Assembly (NCBI GenBank): GCA_958427895.1
Contig: CAUADW010000011.1
Location: 1-38,329 of the forward strand
Length of the DNA stretch: 38,329 bases
Direction of reading: 5' to 3'
Source: an uncultured Collinsella sp.
GTDB taxonomy: Bacteria > Actinomycetota > Coriobacteriia > Coriobacteriales > Coriobacteriaceae
Shown here: one piece after another, positions 24,931-31,823 of the stretch
Position numbering within the stretch: the stretch's first letter is position 1
How the letters are laid out: the number at the start of each line of letters is the position of its first letter
The notes under the pieces: model-generated
What the model was told of the DNA's origin: nothing
The model's database searches: none
What the model saw: only the letters and a program-made list of their open reading frames with translations
Translations under genes and position numbers: made by a program

Positions 24931-25746
24931 ATGTTGTTGTGTCCCGTTTGCCATGAACCGTTGGTGGACGATGAGCGCGGTGCTGCATGCGCGGGCGGAC
25001 ACCGGTTTGACCGTGCGCGCGAGGGCTATCTATATCTGCTGCGCTCATCCAAGAGCGGCGACTCCATGGGCGATCCCAAGTCGCAGGCGCGTAGCCGTCG
25101 TGACTTTCTGAACCGCGGATACTACGCGCCGTTGCGCGATGCGATGGTTGAGCTGGTGCGCGAGCGGGCGACTGGGCGCGCTGCGCCTGCGAACGGCCCC
25201 ATGACGTTGCTCGATATTTGCTGCGGCGAGGGCTACTACACCAGTGCCATGGGCGCAGTTTCGGGCGTGGATGCTTACGGCTTTGACCTGGGCAAAGAGA
25301 TGGTGCGCCTGGCCGCCAAGCGCGGCGATGCGACCTATTTTGTGGCCAACATGAAGGATATCCCCGTGGCCGATGGCGCCTTCGATATGGTGACCGAGCT
25401 CTTTGCCCCCTTTAACGAGCGCGAGTTTGCTCGCGTGCTGGCGCCCGAGGGCTCGCTCTACACCGTGGTGCCGGGCGCCCGTCATCTGTTTGGGCTCAAA
25501 GAGGTGCTCTACGACACGCCGTACCTTAACGATGAGAAGCTGCCGAAGACCACCGAGCTCGAGTTGGTCGGAACGCAGCGGGTGTCTGCGAATATTACGC
25601 TTCAGACCCAGGCCGACATCGAGGCGGTGTTCCAGATGACGCCGTACTACTACCGCACGCGCCCTGCCGACAAAGAGCGTCTGGCAAACTTGGACACGCT
25701 CCAGACCGATATCGACTTCATCGTCGCCGAGTACCGCCACAGCTAA
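24931..25746 (+). CDS. rlmA: 23S rRNA (guanine-N1) methyltransferase, RlmA family
   Basis: A 271-residue enzyme that methylates a guanine (745 or 748, E. coli numbering) in helix 35 of 23S rRNA. The N-terminal zinc site is C4, C7, C20 and H24 (CPVCHEP...CAGGHRF), followed by the family phrase REGYLYLL and GDSMGDPKSQARSRRDFL. The SAM site is LDICCGEGYYTSAM. The C-terminal QMTPYYYRTRP is a close match to E. coli RlmA (QMTPFAWRARP). Members of the G748 branch (TlrB) give tylosin resistance; which guanine is modified here is not known. AAGGAG precedes the ATG. Single gene ended by hairpins at 25748-25839. Confidence 0.9.
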   Translation: MLLCPVCHEPLVDDERGAACAGGHRFDRAREGYLYLLRSSKSGDSMGDPKSQARSRRDFLNRGYYAPLRDAMVELVRERATGRAAPANGPMTLLDICCGEGYYTSAMGAVSGVDAYGFDLGKEMVRLAAKRGDATYFVANMKDIPVADGAFDMVTELFAPFNEREFARVLAPEGSLYTVVPGARHLFGLKEVLYDTPYLNDEKLPKTTELELVGTQRVSANITLQTQADIEAVFQMTPYYYRTRPADKERLANLDTLQTDIDFIVAEYRHS

Positions 25747-25747
25747 C

Positions 25748-25785
25748 AACCTGCCAAAAAAGGGACAGGTTTATTTTGGTAGGTT
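25748..25785. repeat. Hairpin AACCTGCCAAAA / TTTTGGTAGGTT
   Basis: 12-bp arms (one mismatch) at 25748-25759 and 25774-25785 with GGGACAG in the loop, right after the rlmA stop. Probably an interspersed intergenic element or a weak terminator. Confidence 0.5.
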
Positions 25786-25802
25786 TTATCTAGGCAAACG
25801 TA

Positions 25803-25839
25803 AAGGGCCGACCGCGGAGATGCGCGATCGGCCCTTTTT
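25803..25839. terminator. Bidirectional terminator between rlmA and the membrane protein gene
   Basis: AGGGCCGA pairs with TCGGCCCT, with inner CCGCG/GCGCGA partial pairing, followed by a T-run on the plus strand and preceded by an A-run that serves the minus strand. Confidence 0.75.
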
Positions 25840-25875
25840 AGCTGCTTGATGGCAGAGGCTATGGGAGACAGGTGC

Positions 25876-26277
25876 CTACAGGCGGTCCTTGTTTTCGGCC
25901 TTAACGGCGTGTGCCTGCTGAACAAAGAACAGGTCGTACACCACGATGACAAAGGCGCCATAGTTGATGGCGTCGCCGCCAAACGCGGGAAGCGTGAGCA
26001 CGGCCTGCGCAATCGTGGCGATTGCAGCGACGATGCCGAGCTTAAACGCGCCATCCACCTGCGAAGGCTTGTTGGCGCCCTTGATACCCGCGACACCTGC
26101 GGCAAGATCGACGAGGCCCTTGGCGATAATCACGACCGCGGCGAGCATAGCATTCGATCCGTAGGTGGACTCGAACTTGCCGGTCGCGATGCCGGCGATT
26201 CCAATGACGAGGCTGGCGATGCCCAGAACAAAATAAATCAGGGCAAGGATTTTGAGAGTCTTGCGAGTGAAGCTCAT
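25876..26277 (-). CDS. Small four-helix membrane protein, function unknown
   Basis: A 133-residue hydrophobic protein with about four helices (ILALIYFVLGIASLVIGIAG, NAMLAAVVIIAKGLVDLAAGVAGI, LGIVAAIATIAQAVLTLPAF, INYGAFVIVVYDLFFVQQAHAV). It ends in a charged AENKDRL tail. I chose ATG 26277, preceded by AAAGGA; a longer reading to 26346 has a Cys-rich, non-conserved look. I do not recognise a named family. Single gene between a terminator and a divergent small gene. Confidence 0.7.
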   Translation of the reverse strand: MSFTRKTLKILALIYFVLGIASLVIGIAGIATGKFESTYGSNAMLAAVVIIAKGLVDLAAGVAGIKGANKPSQVDGAFKLGIVAAIATIAQAVLTLPAFGGDAINYGAFVIVVYDLFFVQQAHAVKAENKDRL

Positions 26278-26505
26278 GGCTGGTCCTTTCGATGCGAGTA
26301 CGCCAACTTGGCGCACCCAATGTGCTGCACATATGGTGAAGCACATTGTAGTTCAACGGGGCGAAGCATGCGTTTGAAAGCGTCTCTTGCCTGTACGGTC
26401 CAACCTTTCAAAAAGGAAAGCTGGACGTAAGCCAAATCGATGGCAGCTCATGTGCGGCGCTGCGATGATGAGGCCGTAACAAGGAGCTGGTCTCAAGGAG
26501 GAGCC

Positions 26506-26649
26506 ATGATGTACGGAGCAGGGCAAGTGCGTGAGCCGCGGTCGTTGGGAAGGCGCATGGGTGATTCTGTGATCGCCGCCGTATGCACGGGATTGATGGC
26601 GGTGCTTTGCATTGGGATGCTGTGGGCCATGTCGCATGTGGGACAATAG
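26506..26649 (+). CDS. Small single-helix membrane protein, function unknown
   Basis: A 47-residue peptide: a polar, basic start (MMYGAGQVREPRSLGRRMGD) then one hydrophobic helix (SVIAAVCTGLMAVLCIGMLWAM). A strong site, AAGGAGGAG, stands five bases before the ATG, which argues that it is translated. A second ATG follows directly. It precedes rsmJ by 63 bp on the same strand. No family recognised. Confidence 0.55.
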   Translation: MMYGAGQVREPRSLGRRMGDSVIAAVCTGLMAVLCIGMLWAMSHVGQ

Positions 26650-26712
26650 CGGACGGTTGGGTGCTGGCATAAACGGCACTCGCGTATTCGTTTTGCTTGC
26701 TAAGGAGTGTCC

Positions 26713-27417
26713 ATGGGCGTCGTCGATCCCTTTTCTGTTGCTCGGGCCGCGGGGCTTGAGCTGGCCGGGAAGTCCGAGGGACTCACGCTCACCGACGGCA
26801 CGATGGAGCTGCGCGCCGATTTCACCCGCATGCATCCGCGGCTCAAGCAGGGCCGTCTGCAGCAAGAGCTGCTGGTAAAGGCTGCGCGCGCAAAAGGCGT
26901 CGAGTGCCCATGGGCGATTGATGCCACGGCAGGCTTTGGCGAGGATTCGCTGCTGTTGGCGGCCGCGGGCTTTACCGTCGATCTGTATGAGCAGGATTGC
27001 GTGATCGCGGCACTCCTCAAGGATGCTTTGGATCGCGCGGCAGATGATCCGGCGCTTGCGACAGCCGTGGCGCGCATGCGCTTACATGCGGGCGAGGACA
27101 GTATTACCGGCCTTCGCCATACAGCTGAGCTGATCGGGCAGGGCGAGCTCGCGGCTCCCGACGTGGTGTATCTGGACCCCATGTTTCCCGAGCGTACTAA
27201 AAGTGCGGCGGTCAAAAAGAAGTTCCAGCTCCTACATCATCTGGAACAGCCGTGCGCCGATGAGGAGACGCTGGTCGAAGCTGCGCTTGCGGTGCATCCG
27301 CGCAAGGTGGTTATCAAGCGACCGGTGAAGGGGCCGCTGCTTGCCGGCGTTAAGCCGAGCCATCAACTTGCGGGCAAGGCCGTTCGTTACGATGTTTTAG
27401 TGCCGCCGCGCCCGTAA
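26713..27417 (+). CDS. rsmJ: 16S rRNA (guanine-N2) methyltransferase, RsmJ family
   Basis: A 234-residue SAM-dependent enzyme; in E. coli RsmJ makes m2G1516 in 16S rRNA. Recognisable parts are the opening helix HPRLKQGRLQQELLVKAA, the SAM motif AIDATAGFGEDSLLLAAAG (68-86), and the catalytic DPMFP at 155-159 followed by KSAAVKKKFQLLHHL. The final HPRKVVIKRPVKGPLLAG is also family-typical. ATG 26713 has AAGGAG five bases before it; a GTG two codons earlier overlaps that site and is less likely. It is slightly shorter than the E. coli protein (250). Confidence 0.92.
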   Translation: MGVVDPFSVARAAGLELAGKSEGLTLTDGTMELRADFTRMHPRLKQGRLQQELLVKAARAKGVECPWAIDATAGFGEDSLLLAAAGFTVDLYEQDCVIAALLKDALDRAADDPALATAVARMRLHAGEDSITGLRHTAELIGQGELAAPDVVYLDPMFPERTKSAAVKKKFQLLHHLEQPCADEETLVEAALAVHPRKVVIKRPVKGPLLAGVKPSHQLAGKAVRYDVLVPPRP

Positions 27418-27465
27418 CTTGCGTGCGATTACCGGCGCTTCGCTAGCGCCGTGCCGATGCGGCGT

Positions 27466-27762
27466 CTATTTCCATGGGTGCGACGTCAGGTGCCATCCAC
27501 CGCAGTATTCGCATTTGTAGCAGGCCAAACCACGCCGCCCGCGGTTTTCGCAGTCGGCCATAACTGCTTCGGCCTCGGCGCGCGTGTCGTAACGGTTTTT
27601 GCGTTCGCACGACTTGTAGCGCCAGGCTTCATCGCGCTCGGCGTTCAGGGCGTCGCGGCGCTCGTCTTCGCGCGCAAACAGGTCGCTCATATCGCCGCCG
27701 GTAGCAGCGCCCAAAAACTCGCTTTTGGCCTTTGACCAGGCGGCTCGCTTTTTGCTTCCCAT
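27466..27762 (-). CDS. Small basic protein with a C-terminal Cys/His motif, function unknown
   Basis: 98 residues from ATG 27762; a TTG at 27783 in frame is the alternative and neither has a well-placed ribosome-binding site. The N-terminal two thirds are highly charged (KKRAAWSKAKSEF, REDERRDALNAERDEAWRY). The end carries KSCERKNRYDTRAEAEAVM...ACYKCEYCGGWHLTSHPW: four cysteines (C..C then CxxC) and WH, likely one zinc site, of the kind seen in small phage- and actinobacterium-encoded zinc-ribbon proteins. Role unknown. It is divergent from a GNAT gene across a palindrome at 27787-27818. Confidence 0.65.
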   Translation of the reverse strand: MGSKKRAAWSKAKSEFLGAATGGDMSDLFAREDERRDALNAERDEAWRYKSCERKNRYDTRAEAEAVMADCENRGRRGLACYKCEYCGGWHLTSHPWK

Positions 27763-27786
27763 CTGCTTCGCGCCCTTCTCCAAACG

Positions 27787-27818
27787 TTGGTATCATTGCT
27801 CAATCAAAGTGATACCAA
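27787..27818. promoter_or_regulatory. Inverted repeat TTGGTATCA/TGATACCAA between divergent genes
   Basis: Perfect 9-bp arms at 27787-27795 and 27810-27818 with a 14-bp spacer, in the 74-bp gap between the Cys/His protein and the GNAT gene. It is placed to act as an operator for both. The half-site TTGGTAT also appears twice before the AAA+ gene at 30680. Confidence 0.5.
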
Positions 27819-27836
27819 TAAACATGAGGTCGCCGC

Positions 27837-28328
27837 GTGATGATCAGAAAAACCCTCGATACCGACATTCCCGCCGTCATGGCTATCTACGACGTTGCCC
27901 GCGCTTTTATGCGCGCACATGGCAACGCCACACAGTGGCCGGTAGGCACGCCCTCGGCCGAGCAGCTCAAAAGCGATATCGCCGCGGGCGGTAGCTATGT
28001 GTGCGAAGTCGACGGCCGCGTGGTGGCGACGTTTGCCTTTTTGCCGGGCCCGGACGAGTGCTATGACGTAATTGAGGACGGCCAATGGCGTAGCGACGCT
28101 CCATACGCCGTGCTGCACCGCGTGGCATCCGATGGCACCGCGCACGGCATCGCGGCTGCGATGTTTGCCTTTGCCAAGGAACTCATCGACCATCTGCGTA
28201 TCGACACGCATCAGGACAACCTGCCCATGCAGGGCGCAATCACCAAGGCCGGGTTTAAGCGTGCCGGTATCGTGTACGTGTCGGACGGCACACCGCGTGT
28301 TGCGTTTGACTGGCTGCGCGAGGTATAA
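27837..28328 (+). CDS. GNAT family N-acetyltransferase
   Basis: A 163-residue protein with the GNAT opening IRKTLDTDIPAVMAIYDVARAFM, a central strand CEVDGRVVATFAFLPGP, VLHRVASDGTAHGIAAAMFAFAKE (the acetyl-CoA pyrophosphate loop region, with a weak R/Q-x-x-G-x-A match: DGTAHGIA), and the end strand HQDNLPMQGAITKAGFKRAGIVY. Substrate is unknown. GTG 27837 has GAGG seven bases upstream; ATG 27840 is the next codon. A long perfect hairpin lies after it. Confidence 0.85.
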   Translation: MMIRKTLDTDIPAVMAIYDVARAFMRAHGNATQWPVGTPSAEQLKSDIAAGGSYVCEVDGRVVATFAFLPGPDECYDVIEDGQWRSDAPYAVLHRVASDGTAHGIAAAMFAFAKELIDHLRIDTHQDNLPMQGAITKAGFKRAGIVYVSDGTPRVAFDWLREV

Positions 28329-28355
28329 GAGCGGAGACGCGTATCAACAATTCGC

Positions 28356-28395
28356 GCGGACGAAAATGGCTCCGGGTGGGGCCATTTTCGTCCGC
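28356..28395 (+). terminator. Long hairpin after the GNAT gene
   Basis: Perfect 15-bp arms GCGGACGAAAATGGC / GCCATTTTCGTCCGC with a 10-nt loop, 27 bases after the stop. No U-tract. The remaining 28396-28582 sequence holds only GC-rich minor hairpins and the promoter region (TATCAT near 28517) of the next gene. Confidence 0.55.
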
Positions 28396-28582
28396 CGCGC
28401 TGTTTTGCAAGCCGGCTTTCGCAAGGCGCGAACCTACGAAAATCGCCGCGCGGCAACGCGGGGCGATGAGCTCGGTCGGGGGATAGGGCCCGCTTCGCCC
28501 GCCGGCCCGTAAATTGTATCATCCAGTGTGGAGCGTGAACGCCCGTTGCCGCGTGCGATGGGCTTGTAATAAGAGGAGAGCC

Positions 28583-30589
28583 ATGTCGAAGCAAGCGGTC
28601 GTTGGAATCTTGGCGCATGTCGATGCCGGCAAGACCACGTTGCCCGAGGCCATGCTGTTCAACGCGGGTCGTATTCGCAAGCGCGGCCGCGTGGACGATG
28701 GCGACTCGCATCTGGATACGAACGAGATTGAGCGCGAGCGTGGCATCACGATTTTCTCGTCGCAGGCCGTGCTCGACCATGGCGATACCCACGTCATGCT
28801 CGTGGATGCGCCGGGGCATGTCGATTTTTCTGCCGAGGCGGAGCGCACGCTGCGCGCACTCGACTATGCGATTTTGGTTGTGGGCGCCAACGATGGCGTG
28901 CAGGGGCACACCGAAACCCTGTGGCGCCTGCTTGCGCGCTATGACATTCCGACATTCATCTTCATCAACAAGATCGATTTGGAGAATCCCGGCCGCGATG
29001 TTTTGCTGGCACAGCTTGGGCAGCGTCTTTCCGAGGGCTGCCTGGATGCCAACGAACTGCTGGCGGGCGGCACCGTTCAGGAGGATGCTGCTGCGTTAGA
29101 CGAGGCGGCGCTCGAGGAGTTTCTTGAGGCGGGTGAGCTTTCCTCCGCGACGCTGTCGCGCATGGTTGCTGAGCGCAAGCTCTTTCCCTGCTTTGCCGGC
29201 GCGGCGCTCAAGGACCAAGGCGTGGACGAGCTGCTGGACGGCATATGCGCTTTGATGCGCGAGCGAACATGGCCCCAGGAGTTCGCCGCGCGTGTCTACC
29301 GCGTGAGTCGTGGAGACCGTGGCGAGCGTCTTGCCTGGGTCAAGGTGACGGGCGGTGTGCTGCGTGCAAAGCAAGTTGTCGAGGGATGCTCTGGCGCCTC
29401 CACTTGGGAGCAAAAGATCGACCAGGTGCGCATCTATAACGGCGAGAAGTATGAGCTTGCCCAAGAAGTTGCTGCTGGCGGTATTTGTGCCGTGACGGGT
29501 CTTGCGCACGTTCGCCCAGGGGACGCCCTGGGCGCGGAGCCCGCAGGCGATGCGCCTGTCATTGCGCCGGTTCTCACCTATACGGTGCTGCCGAACGAGC
29601 ACGATGTCCATACGGTGTTCCAAGCGCTGGCCGAGCTTGCCGACGAGGATCCCATGCTCGGCGTAAGCTGGAACACGCATCTTGAACAAATACATCTGCA
29701 GCTCATGGGAGCGGTGCAGCTCGAGGTCGTGCAGCGCGTGCTGGCCGATCGTTTTGGCCTTGCAGTCGAGTTTGAGCCCGGCGGCATCCTCTATAAGGAG
29801 ACTATTTCGCAGCCGGTCGAGGGCGTGGGCCACTTTGAGCCACTGCGCCACTATGCCGAGGTGCATCTGCGCCTGGAGCCGTTGCCGGCGGGTTCGGGCG
29901 TGCAGTTTGGCACCGTGACCTCGACCGACGAGCTCGATCTTAACTGGCAGCGTTTGGCACTCACCAACGCCATGGAGCGCGATCACCTGGGCGTGCTGAC
30001 CGGCTCGCCCATCACCGATGTGCGCATTACGCTCACGGGCGGCCGTGCGCATGCCAAACACACCGAGGGCGGCGACTTTCGCCAGGCCACGTACCGCGCG
30101 ATTCGTCAGGGTTTGATGCAGGCGCGTGAGGCCGGCGCGGCCGTGTTGCTGGAGCCGTGGTACCACTTTGAGCTCGAGGTGCCGGGGGAGTGCGTGGGTC
30201 GGGCGCTCTCGGATGCCACGCGTATGGGTGCCGAGTACGAGCCGCCGACGATGGCGGGAGACCGGGCGAAGCTTGTGGGTCGCGTGCCGGCATCTGAGGT
30301 GCAGGATTACGCGCTGGAGGTGGCTGCCTACACGAGCGGTCGCGGTCATCTGTACCTAGAGTTTGCCGGCTATGCGGCTTGTCATGATGCCGAGCGCGTC
30401 ATCGAGGCGGCCGCCTATGAGCCCGAGGCCGATCTGCCCAACACGCCCGACTCGGTCTTTTGCTCTCACGGCGCCGGCTACACGGTCAAATGGTACGACG
30501 TACCCGCCGCAGCTCACGTAAAGGTCGATCCCGCCACCTTCCGCCCCTGGCGAGCGGCGGACGCCGAGTTTTTCGGCCATAGGTGCTAG
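28583..30589 (+). CDS. TetM/TetO-like ribosomal protection GTPase
   Basis: A 668-residue translational GTPase of the EF-G-like TetM/TetO/TetW group. G1 is AHVDAGKTTL at 11-20 (K17), followed by PEAML where TetM has TESLL. ERERGITIFSSQ is the switch I region, VDAPGHVDFSAEAERTL is G3 (DAPGH for DTPGH), and FINKIDLEN is G4. Domain II (ARVYRVSRGDRGERLAWVKVTGG), the EF-G-like domain III (DEDPMLGVSWN, LQLMGAVQLEVVQRVL) and domain IV (VEFEPGGILYKETI) are in place. The group displaces tetracycline from the ribosome, but distant chromosomal members may act on other stalls. I chose ATG 28583 (AGAGGAGA). True resistance is unproven. Confidence 0.85.
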   Translation: MSKQAVVGILAHVDAGKTTLPEAMLFNAGRIRKRGRVDDGDSHLDTNEIERERGITIFSSQAVLDHGDTHVMLVDAPGHVDFSAEAERTLRALDYAILVVGANDGVQGHTETLWRLLARYDIPTFIFINKIDLENPGRDVLLAQLGQRLSEGCLDANELLAGGTVQEDAAALDEAALEEFLEAGELSSATLSRMVAERKLFPCFAGAALKDQGVDELLDGICALMRERTWPQEFAARVYRVSRGDRGERLAWVKVTGGVLRAKQVVEGCSGASTWEQKIDQVRIYNGEKYELAQEVAAGGICAVTGLAHVRPGDALGAEPAGDAPVIAPVLTYTVLPNEHDVHTVFQALAELADEDPMLGVSWNTHLEQIHLQLMGAVQLEVVQRVLADRFGLAVEFEPGGILYKETISQPVEGVGHFEPLRHYAEVHLRLEPLPAGSGVQFGTVTSTDELDLNWQRLALTNAMERDHLGVLTGSPITDVRITLTGGRAHAKHTEGGDFRQATYRAIRQGLMQAREAGAAVLLEPWYHFELEVPGECVGRALSDATRMGAEYEPPTMAGDRAKLVGRVPASEVQDYALEVAAYTSGRGHLYLEFAGYAACHDAERVIEAAAYEPEADLPNTPDSVFCSHGAGYTVKWYDVPAAAHVKVDPATFRPWRAADAEFFGHRC

Positions 30590-30615
30590 AGGGTCAGACT
30601 CTTTGCCGCATTTAA

Positions 30616-30652
30616 TTGGTATAACTCGGTACAAGTTGGTATAACTATTACC
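30616..30652 (+). promoter_or_regulatory. Tandem TTGGTATAACT repeats in the AAA+ promoter
   Basis: TTGGTATAACT at 30616-30626 and 30636-30646, exactly 20 bp apart (two helical turns). The first TTGGTA and the second TATAAC are spaced 18 bp apart, like -35 and -10 boxes. The second copy continues into GGTA-N7-TACC. A repressor binding side by side here would block the promoter. Confidence 0.45.
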
Positions 30653-30679
30653 AGGGTTTGCCAATCCGAGGAGGCCGAC

Positions 30680-31798
30680 ATGAATCCAAATCCCTTTAAG
30701 CCCACGGCTGGCAAGCGGCCTCCGATGCTCGTCGATCGCGAGACGGTCATTGAGGATTTCGAGGAAGGGCTCGATAACGGTGCCGGGGCGCCGGGCAGGC
30801 TCATGCTCATTACGGGAAACCGCGGCTGTGGCAAAACGGTTCTCTTGCGGGAACTGCAGCGTTTAGCTAGCGAGCGCGGATGGGCGGTTATCTCCGATTC
30901 CGCTTCGCTTGGGCTGTGCGACCGCCTAGCCGATGCGCTTCGCTCGAATAAACCCGTTGTGACGTCAATGGAGTTCGGTCCGTCGTTTGGCCGGATGTCA
31001 GTCGAGGCGGCGCGAGCAAAGGGCGAAACGTTGCGAGGGCTGGTCAACGAGCGCCTCAAGAAGCTCGGTCCAGGCAAGGGCATACTGTTTGCGATTGACG
31101 AGGCGCAATCTGCGTCTATCGAGGAACTGGCGGCTCTTGCCGTTCTCTATCAGCAGGTGCTCGGAGACCAGGATGCCACGGGCTTGTCCGATAGCGACCA
31201 GCGCGGTCTTGCGCTGGTGTTCGCCGGCTTACCCAGTATGGTTGACGATCTGCTCGAAGAGCCGAGCGTGACGTTTTTGCGGCGTGCCCAGCAGCGTACG
31301 TTGGGGGCGATCTCTTTGCCCAAGGTACGCGATTCGTATATCCAGACGGTCAAAGACGCTGGTCTTTACGTTGACGCGGAGACGGCGGACCTTGCGGCCC
31401 ACAAGAGCATGGGGCATCCCTATATGGTTCAGCTGGTGGGATATTACATGTGGCGGTCTGCTGTCCGGCGTGGCTCGCAGGTCATCGAAAGGCGCGATGT
31501 CGAGGATGGCCATGCGGATGCCGTCTCCGAGTTCTACGAAGCGGTTGACGCGCCTCTGTATTACGGGCTGCACAGTCCACAGCGCCTCTTTATCGAGGCC
31601 ATGGCGGTTGACGAGGGCAAACCGACGCGCATGGCGGATATCATTGAGCGCTGCGAGCGTACCCAGAGCTGGGCGAGTAAATATCGCGCAAGCCTGATTC
31701 GTGAGCGCGTCATCGAGGCTGCTGGATACGGCCTCGTCCGGTTTACCGTGCCCATGCTGGGCGCGTACATTCGCGATCGAGTTTTATGGCATGAGTAG
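30680..31798 (+). CDS. AAA+/archaeal-ATPase-like protein with C-terminal winged helix (paralog 1)
   Basis: A 372-residue P-loop ATPase. It opens NPFKPTAGKRPPMLVDRE, then Walker A GNRGCGKT (46-53, K52), Walker B ILFAIDEAQS, a sensor strand LALVFAGLPSM, the arginine-rich SVTFLRRAQQRTLG, and GHPYMVQLVGYYMW of a helical lid. The last 90 residues (RLFIEAMAVDEGK...ASLIRERVIEAAGYGLVRFTVP) look like a winged helix. Such orphan ATPases resemble Orc1/Cdc6-like or STAND-type proteins; no function is established. GAGGAGG precedes the ATG. The next gene (UvrA-like) starts within or right after its stop. A paralog lies at 34345-35478. Confidence 0.8.
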   Translation: MNPNPFKPTAGKRPPMLVDRETVIEDFEEGLDNGAGAPGRLMLITGNRGCGKTVLLRELQRLASERGWAVISDSASLGLCDRLADALRSNKPVVTSMEFGPSFGRMSVEAARAKGETLRGLVNERLKKLGPGKGILFAIDEAQSASIEELAALAVLYQQVLGDQDATGLSDSDQRGLALVFAGLPSMVDDLLEEPSVTFLRRAQQRTLGAISLPKVRDSYIQTVKDAGLYVDAETADLAAHKSMGHPYMVQLVGYYMWRSAVRRGSQVIERRDVEDGHADAVSEFYEAVDAPLYYGLHSPQRLFIEAMAVDEGKPTRMADIIERCERTQSWASKYRASLIRERVIEAAGYGLVRFTVPMLGAYIRDRVLWHE

Positions 31799-31823
31799 GG
31801 TGATAAAGGTGACGGAACAGAAG

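Noticed and set aside
27426..27452. CGGCGCT/AGCGCCG hairpin after rsmJ
   Set aside because: Short, without a U-tract, and of a kind frequent in GC-rich sequence; not strong enough to call a terminator.
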